Made by a program: the position numbers and the translations under genes | Shown here: in pieces, positions 42,901 through 64,000 of the stretch | Position numbering within the stretch: position 1 is the first letter of the stretch | Layout: every line of letters starts with the position of its first letter | The notes under the pieces: model-generated | Database searches by the model: none | What the model was told of the DNA's origin: nothing | Seen by the model: the letters and a program-made list of their open reading frames with translations, nothing else | Origin: Glandiceps talaboti | Taxonomy: Eukaryota > Hemichordata > Enteropneusta > Spengelidae | DNA length: 64,000 nt | Reading direction: 5' to 3' | Assembly: GCF_964340395.1 (NCBI RefSeq) | Contig: NC_135560.1 | Location: 5,042,498-5,106,497 of the forward strand

Positions 42901-45900
42901 ATTAAATGATCTCATAGGATGGAATCCACTACTCTATAAAGGTCTGAGTAGAACCCTGATTATTACTATATTAGGTGAAATCATAGGATGGAACCCACTT
43001 CTCTATAAAGGCATAGGGAGAACCCTGATTATTAGGTGAAAGCATATGGCAGAACCCACTACTCCAGAAAGGTCTAAACAGTGAAATGAATTAATTCAAT
43101 GTACTATAGTGAGTACATTTCTTTTTAATTGCTTTTATACTATTATTTCATATTTTTCTTCACAGGTATTGGACATACTACGGGTAAGAAACTGGTTGCC
43201 ATGGGAATACACACAGTCCAAGAGTTGAAATCATGTTCCATTGAAATGCTACAAAGTGAATTTGGATACAACTCAGCTGTTACAATGTATCAACTTGTGC
43301 ATGGTGTTGATGATTCACCTGTCAAAATGACAGCTCCTCCTCAGGTATTGAGATAATGTTTCAGTTTGATATCATTTTGAAATATACATTAGAATTATTA
43401 TGTACAGTCTTGTTATCTGCTAGTATATGCAGTGTAAAATTCCCCAAATTGGTATAATTAATGAAGAGAAATGGTCAGTAAATGTCTTAGATTACAACAT
43501 ACATGTGCAATGATGTTTACCACTATTTCAGTACTATTGCATATGAAACAGTCTGATGATTGGTCCAGACCCAATCTGATTAAAATCCAATGTAACGCAC
43601 ACAGCGTGATTTCTTTTTGGCTGTTACGTTTACTGTCATGAGCACCCATTATGTACATCTTACACCATAGGTTTTCCCGAACGGAACCCAATCTCGTACT
43701 GATGACTAACAAACCATAATCTGTTTTGTAATGTAACAATCAACATTTAAAATTGAAAGAAAGAGAACCATCAAGCAATAAGGATAACATCGTTGTTTAC
43801 GTCTGCGCTCTTTCCTTCAGCTCTTTTCGTACAGAGCACTCTGAAGTATGTACCCATATGTTTTAGTGCATTATGGGTTCTCATTCGTTGAGTGAATTCA
43901 CTCAGCACTAGTGTGTGGCTCGGGAAAACCTATAGTATTGTGTCAGATATATGTAACAGGCACTCACAAGAAAACAACCGACAGTAAACGTAAGAGCTAA
44001 AAAGAAATCACGCCATGTACACTGCATCGGATTTTAATCAGATTGATCCAGACCAGACCACTTTGGGTATTACTAATCATCATTGTTCTCACCATTTGTA
44101 ATGATATGACATTCTTCTGTAGTACAAGTAAACAAAGATTCAGTAAAGTTGTAGGAATGGTAAGGTGTAAAATATGATTTTAAGTTTCAAAAAAATTGAT
44201 GATGTAATTTTGTGTTCTGTATTTTATCGCACAGTCTATCAGTGATGAAGACTCATTCAGGAAGTGTAGTACATTGACCGAAGCCAAACAACACATGACA
44301 GGATTACTGCACAATGTCATTACAAGGTAATTAAAGGGGAACACCACTCTGGGAAATAAAGACATTATCATAAACTATGGGTTCTGGAGAGTCATTTCAT
44401 GATTTTACATCACATACAATTACTTGTGATTTCAGAGAAACATCAAGTTGATCTTATGCTTTTATAGGGGATCTTTTCTGTGGGACATTGCATCATGGGA
44501 GTCAGCAGAAATAATGTTTTAGACCCCCTAACATCCAGCTGATTTGTACCACCCACTACATATGACTACTGTTTTACACGTTCAAGCTAGGGAGTTGTAG
44601 TTAGGGTTAGGTTAGGGATAGGTATAGGGTCAAACCCCCTAGCATAGTTGATTTGTATCATTGACAATAAGTAGATAAAACCTGAACGTTAACATATGTT
44701 TTATTTGATTGTTATCAGAATGATGGATGATGGTAGAACACCACATACACTGAGAGTTACTGTCAGGAAATATTCACAAACTCATAAATGGAGCAGAGAA
44801 AGTCGACAGTGCCCAATACCAGCAGATATCAATGCATTCTTCCAGCAAGGTTTGTAAACAGTAAAATTTGCAGTAAATTTAGAATTACTTACAGTTTATC
44901 ATAATGAATAAAAGTTACAGGAGCACTCAGCTCTCTAGGTTCAGGACAGTCCTCTCAGATCATTGTTTTCAAAAGTTTATATATGATTACAACAGACAGC
45001 CTACTACTGGTAAACAATTATCTATACTTTGTATGAACAAGATTTCTATTTGCCTGTTGGAAAAAAATAGAGGGATAATATGGAACTATATCTCAATACA
45101 TTGTACATGTGCATTAGAGTGATTAAAGGCCCAAGATTCAGTCCCACATTCTCACATTAATGTTATCTTATCAGTGGAGACATAAGGATTACATAGGATC
45201 ATTCTTTTGTTTGGAAGTAACTTTTTGTCTCTGCCTAAACAACTATTGTTCACACCTAAATTTTTATCCTAATCTCAACTATTGAGTAGGATTGCAAAAA
45301 GATGGTCTCTGTGTGTCAATATAACCACTATGAGGCTAAGGTCATTTCTGTTTGCCATTTGCATTATTCTAATATACCCAAAAATGTAAACCAAAGATTA
45401 ATTTCAAAATCGTCATTTTATAATTTGGAAGTTACTATTTATGAATGGATTGTACATGTCAGCAAGCTTCTATGCATTGATATCCATACCACGAAATGTC
45501 AGCTGAAAATAGAAATCAGTGAAGAGAGAGGGTGTTTCCGGTAATGCTGCCTCGGAGCTAGCCACATTTATAAGAGTGTCATGTTGGCCCCAAACAGAAA
45601 GACACATAAACACACAATGTCCTTAGACTTCTTATAACAATATTTGATATCTTTTGGATTCCATTCCATTCTATTCTCTTCTTTTCTTTGTTGATAGATA
45701 CTACAGATAACGCTGTGCTACTCAACAAACTTCTGGAACTGTGTGTCACATTATTTACAAGAATGGTGGATATTAGCCATCCCTTCCATCTAACTCTCAT
45801 CAACATTTGTTTTGCTAAACTGAAAGACAAATGCAAACCTTCCAGTACCATCCAGTCATTTTTCACTGCCACTACAGTTTTACCCAACTCTCAGAGTACT

Positions 45901-46647
45901 TCTCAACTGAACAAAACCAGAAGTCATGACAATAGTGTTCCTCTGGTTCAAGATCAGTGTCTCAAAGACCAGAAGAAATCCATTGATAAAAACTTCAATA
46001 CATTGCTGTTACAGAAATCGCAAGGAAACAAATTCAGTACACTACTACTTTCACAGACACCACAGAGAGACAATCGTGACATTGATCAGCTGTGTGACTT
46101 CACTGATGGTGATGATAGTATCCCCTCATCACGTTCTCAAGCCTCTAAATCTTTCTTTGAAAAGAAGAAATTTAATGTGAAATCTCAAAATAATTTGTCA
46201 ACTATATTTGACTTGCCAACAAAAAGTACAGGCATTGATGCTACAAGACCACAGGATTTCATAGGCCATGGCATGGCAACACAGAGTATAAGCAGTGTGG
46301 CCATAGACTTACCACAGGGACTTGAAGGCTATGGCATCGAAACAGAAACAGAAAGCACAAATAGTGAGATTGCAGACTTATCTCAGGAACGTGGAGGTCA
46401 TAACATGGCAACAAAAAGTGCACACAATGATATTACAGATTTACCACAGGGCATAGATTCAACTGTGTTTGCAGAATTACCAAGTGAAGTACAACAAGAG
46501 TTGTTAGATAGATGGAGAGAAGAGAAGAAAAATACATCTAATGGCAGTTTCAGTGGTTTGGCACAATCCTCACAACTCTCCAAAAAATCAAAACAAAATG
46601 GCCAGAAAGTTAAGAAAACAATTGTAAATTACTTTTCAAAGAAATAA
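36950..46647 (+). CDS. POLI: DNA polymerase iota (complete, 9 coding exons)
   Basis: A Y-family translesion polymerase that inserts nucleotides opposite damaged bases in the nucleus. Exons are 36950-37130 (donor weak, tentative), 39000-39122, 40128-40292, 41395-41550, 42334-42576, 43166-43344, 44235-44326, 44719-44849 and 45698-46647. The sum is 2220 nt, or 739 residues, against about 740 in human. An acidic N-terminus (ESDEDDIGCDEEDW) precedes the catalytic motif HIDVDCFYAQVE (Asp at about 80). Then come the second metal-binding motif LGFDENFLDIT, the thumb helix-hairpin-helix IPGIGHTTGKKL, and the little finger (RKYSQTHKWSRESRQCPIP). The tail has a degenerate PCNA-binding site (STIQSFF), one ubiquitin-binding motif (VFAELPSEVQQELL, about 680-693) and a second PIP-like C-terminus (KKTIVNYF, 729-736). 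The start follows an acceptor at about 36928, so a 5' UTR exon lies upstream. Confidence 0.94.
37137..37179. repeat. (TTTG)n next to POLI exon 1
   Basis: About ten TTTG/GTTT units start within 10 bp of the proposed exon 1 donor. They keep the exon frame open past the donor. Confidence 0.9.
37180..38460. other. POLI intron 1, left part
   Basis: An AT-rich intron with no repeat family or exon that I recognise. Confidence 0.5.
38468..38900. mobile_element. MITE, family A, copy 2 (POLI intron 1)
   Basis: Ends ttaaagtgg ... ctactttaa are inverted, with arms ttttataaaattaaaaatcc and atacccaatcctcattcata shared with copy 1 at 3568. Relative to copy 1 it carries about 115 extra bp (about 38660-38775, gcaaaccacggcctctttta ... 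ctctggtttgcgagaatgac), related to sequence near 24560 and 24900. Confidence 0.75.
39151..39285. repeat. 43-48 bp tandem triplet, POLI intron 2
   Basis: Three copies of tgtttgcccagcaaaaccaa then caatagggataaccctattg, each containing a small hairpin CAATAGGG/CCCTATTG. The array starts about 30 bp from the exon 2 donor. Confidence 0.9.
42905..43080. repeat. ~65-bp repeat, 3 units, POLI intron 5
   Basis: Diverged units of ataggatggaacccacttct, ctataaaggtctgagtagaa and ccctgattatta. Intronic; no function seen. Confidence 0.7.
43562..44054. mobile_element. MITE with ~75-bp inverted repeats (POLI intron 6)
   Basis: The left end (ggtccagacccaatctgatt, gcgtgatttctttttggctg, ttacgtttactgtc) is inverted at the right (gacagtaaacgtaagagct, aagaaatcacgcc, aatcagattgatccagacc). 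493 bp, non-coding. Confidence 0.8.
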
Positions 46648-46919
46648 TATTTATAATAGAACGATGTGGATAGAGAACTCGGTATGGTATTATTAAGGTA
46701 GAAAGTCGATAAAAGAAAGTAAAACTGTCAACCTCTTGATTTATTCCAAAGTTGTGGTGCTCAGATGACATTAATGAGAATAACACACTCTTACTGTGTG
46801 GTTCAATTTATATCTGGCCATAGAGGGCATCGTTTGAAGGAAAATAGATCAGATTCCATACATACATGTAAGGGTCAGTCAGGTCATAAGAAACAAATGA
46901 ATACAGGGTCAATCCTGCA

Positions 46920-47297
46920 TCTCATATTTCACCCTATGCTAATAGGGCCACTCTTAATTGCCATGCAAGTAACTTGCATGTCATATTTCACCCTATTCTA
47001 ATAGGGCCACTCTTACTTGCCATGCAAGTAACTTGTATGTCATATTTCACCCAATGCTAATAGGGCCACTCTTAATTGCCATGCAAGTAACTTGCATGTC
47101 ATATTTCACCCTATTCTAATAGGGCCACTCTTACTTGCCATGCAAGTAACTTGCATGTCATATTTCACCCTATGCTAATAGGGCCACTCTTACTTGAGAT
47201 GCAAGTAACTTGCATGTCATATTTCACCCTATTCTAATAGGGCCACTCTTACTTGAGATGCAAGTAACTTGCATGTCATATTTCACCCTATTCTAAT
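46920..47297. repeat. 59-bp minisatellite, ~6.5 copies
   Basis: Repeats every 59 bp: catatttcaccctatgctaa, tagggccactcttacttgcc, atgcaagtaacttgcatgt. It contains two short hairpins (ccctat/atagggg-like and ttgcatg/catgcaa). It lies 270 bp past the POLI stop. Confidence 0.95.
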
Positions 47298-47710
47298 GGA
47301 TAGGCTTTGTCAGCCAGTTCATTTGTTTACTCAATTGCATAGTGGTGTTGCAGTGATGATGCAGTCATTGACATGATGTCGATGGTGTACCAAGACCTCA
47401 TCCCTCTCAGTAATTGCTAACAGCATGTTGTTCATTGGTTATATTTGAATGATAACTTTTGGATATGTGCATTGGACCAACCTGATAAAAGTATTCAAGG
47501 AAACTCAACCACATGTAACATAATACTAAAATTTGTGGTCCAGAAAAAGGCCGATGTGAAAATGTATGTTTTGACGATGTTATGTAGATACAATTTTATA
47601 TTTTGTACTTCTTTATTTTCACTACTACATGAAGTTTATAATTAAATATTTGATATTCTATTCATTTTGTTATATAAATGTCACTAAAACAACATAGAAT
47701 CCTAAACTGC

Positions 47711-47745
<35 letters not shown>

Positions 47746-47787
47746 TTACATAAAGACATGCTACTGATGGGGGGGGGGGGGGGGGGG
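47711..47787. repeat. (TG)n and poly-G tracts
   Basis: TG dinucleotides about 47713-47742, then a run of 20 G at 47769-47788. A matching C run lies at about 48174-48185. Confidence 0.9.
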
Positions 47788-48529
47788 TTACCTGTGATCA
47801 GCCATTGCTAGAGATGTGCCACCCATGTGACAAACCTAAAACCCCATTTTAGACCTATTTTAATAATCCAAAAATTGTGTGCTCTATTTTAGACCATTTA
47901 TATATTTTTTGGCAGGACCCATCTTAAACAGTAGTACATTATGCACAACCAATAATACAGTACATGATGGTGCAAAATGCAAATATAAATAGCCAAATTA
48001 TAGTGGATCCCAGGATTTTAGACGTTTTATTCACCTGAAATATGAAATATTGTAGAGTGTGTAGTGTAAAATATACCTGGAATGCAGAAAATTATCTGAA
48101 TATAGTGAAGTATGGGAAGTGTACAAGAAAAGTCCTTCCTTTGAAATTTGACCCAAATATTATCTCCTCATACCCCCCCCCCCCCATAAATTCTTTTTCA
48201 TAACATTTATGCATGTAGATTTCAAATAGTAAAAAAACCCATTGAATTTGAGTTTGAAATGGCTTTGTAACACTACATTGTACATGTCATAACTTTTGAT
48301 GTTTCTATAGTCTAATTTCTTTTCTTTTTTTAAAGAATCTTAAGAATCAACGATATTGAGATATACAATTTCTTTTTTGAAATAAAGTTAGCATAAAGAG
48401 TTTTAAAAGTAAAATTCAATCTTGTGATTCAAGTTGTCTCAGGATATATAGAACTGTCCATCCACCCGTTAAAATTATTTACTCAAGGCGATTGATTTAT
48501 TGCTGACTTGACTTGAGATCTGTTCATTT

Positions 48530-48835
48530 GTTTTTTCAAAGTCATTGGTCGGAAATTCACTGTCTCATAATAGCACACTGCTGGCCTTGTGTGACCTCTA
48601 CTGAACGACCTTTTGGCTTTAGAAAGTTAGATATGCAAATGACTGTTTACATGATTATGCAAATGAAGTAAAACTAGTCATCGAGGCCATATTGAAAGAG
48701 GTCATCAACTCAGATTAGAATAATACGCGAGACAGTTGCTTGCGGTGGGAAGGGGATTGATTCGTAGTCGAGATCAGTTGTCCTGTAAACACGGGAATGT
48801 CTACACGCTAAGTTCTTCCAGCATTACCTGCAACC
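48530..48835 (+). promoter_or_regulatory. Promoter/5' leader of the FERM gene
   Basis: Upstream of the ATG are an inverted CCAAT box (attgg at 48544-48548) and two POU octamers, ATGCAAAT, at 48633-48640 and 48657-48664. No TATA box stands out. The transcription start cannot be fixed from sequence, and the promoter call rests on position plus these motifs. Confidence 0.4.
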
Positions 48836-62719
<13,884 letters not shown>

Positions 62720-63537
62720 GTAAGTTGATGTACTGTGCTATTAGAAGTAGTGAGTAATGTCACCTAGTGAAACCATGCCCTACATAACACTTGACTAGAG
62801 TAACACCTAGCAAAACCATATAGAACTAGGCTGTTTTAAGTATCGCCTAGGGAAATCAAGTGCACCTGTTCAATAAAAATTATGATATTTTTTATTAATA
62901 AGTTCCTAACAAAATAAACATTTGAATAGTGAGGGCAATCAATGACAGCACAGTGTAAAATAATGTGAACAAAGGCAACATCTTTTGATCATGATATAGT
63001 CTAAAAAAAGAAACATTGCACTAAAAATGGAATTGTTGAAGTCAGATAAAATGAATATTTTAATTAATGTAAGGCCAAATTTAAAAAATGATGTGTTTCT
63101 GATAACCTCATCGACCCAGGTTTAAGCTTGGTTTAAAAATTTTAAAACAAAATGATAAGAAATTCTCTGTCTTCTTGACCTCCATACATATCCATTTTCT
63201 TTCACCAGCTAAGTCTATACATATTTCATTAAACTATCACAGAAGGGGTTTTCTGACCAACATTTTGTTTGTTTTTTTGTTGAAGTACCCTTTTTTTCTG
63301 AGGCCATGTTATCACAAACACATTTTTTTTACGCCCTAATGGACATTTAATATATTATTGATGAGATTATCAATCAATGTGATAATTAGATAATTGTATA
63401 GGTGATAATTTTGTGTACTTAGTTTGTAGCAGTTATTGTTCATTATTGTCTCTACATGTCACGATGCATCACTTCGATGAAAGAGAAGCCTGACAGGATA
63501 TGACAGAATTACATGATGTTTGTTATAATCTACATTT

Positions 63538-64000
<463 letters not shown>

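Overview
This is a eukaryotic nuclear window from an animal. Genes are split by introns with standard GT..AG borders. Spacers are AT-rich and full of microsatellites, minisatellites and small inverted-repeat transposons. The proteins (ELP1, DNA polymerase iota, an FRMD3/5-like FERM protein and a 23-finger zinc-finger protein) are bilaterian. The small introns mixed with dense repeats suggest a marine invertebrate (hemichordate, cephalochordate, echinoderm or lophotrochozoan type) rather than a vertebrate. I cannot name the species from sequence alone.

Layout. (1) 285-7808, minus: the first seven coding exons of ELP1 (Elongator scaffold), running off the left edge, with three minisatellite arrays in its introns. 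(2) 7.8-18 kb: no ordinary gene. It holds hairpin clusters, a foldback element, long TG/TA arrays broken by two perfect long palindromes, a decayed Penelope-like retroelement, a GA-headed dispersed repeat, and a roughly 14-unit tandem array whose units carry a CTCF-core-like motif. (3) 18129-21746, minus: a single-coding-exon C2H2 protein of 1205 residues ending in a Hunchback/Ikaros-type finger pair. (4) 22-36.9 kb: transposon-rich spacer, including a 36-37 bp minisatellite into which a Harbinger-like MITE and a pogo-like element have inserted, and a tRNA-derived SINE. (5) 36950-46647, plus: a complete nine-exon DNA polymerase iota gene (about 739 residues). (6) 48836-62719, plus: eight exons of an FRMD3/FRMD5-like FERM gene that runs off the right edge and has a 9.2-kb first intron.

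The four genes have unrelated jobs (tRNA wobble modification, transcriptional regulation, translesion DNA synthesis, membrane-cytoskeleton linkage), and nothing suggests a functional cluster. The most unusual material is non-coding. A hammerhead ribozyme with an intact core is present on both strands of a perfect palindrome beside the Penelope remnant. The CTCF-motif array lies just downstream of the zinc-finger gene. Tandem duplications cross the splice donors of two separate genes, and the ELP1 one keeps the reading frame.
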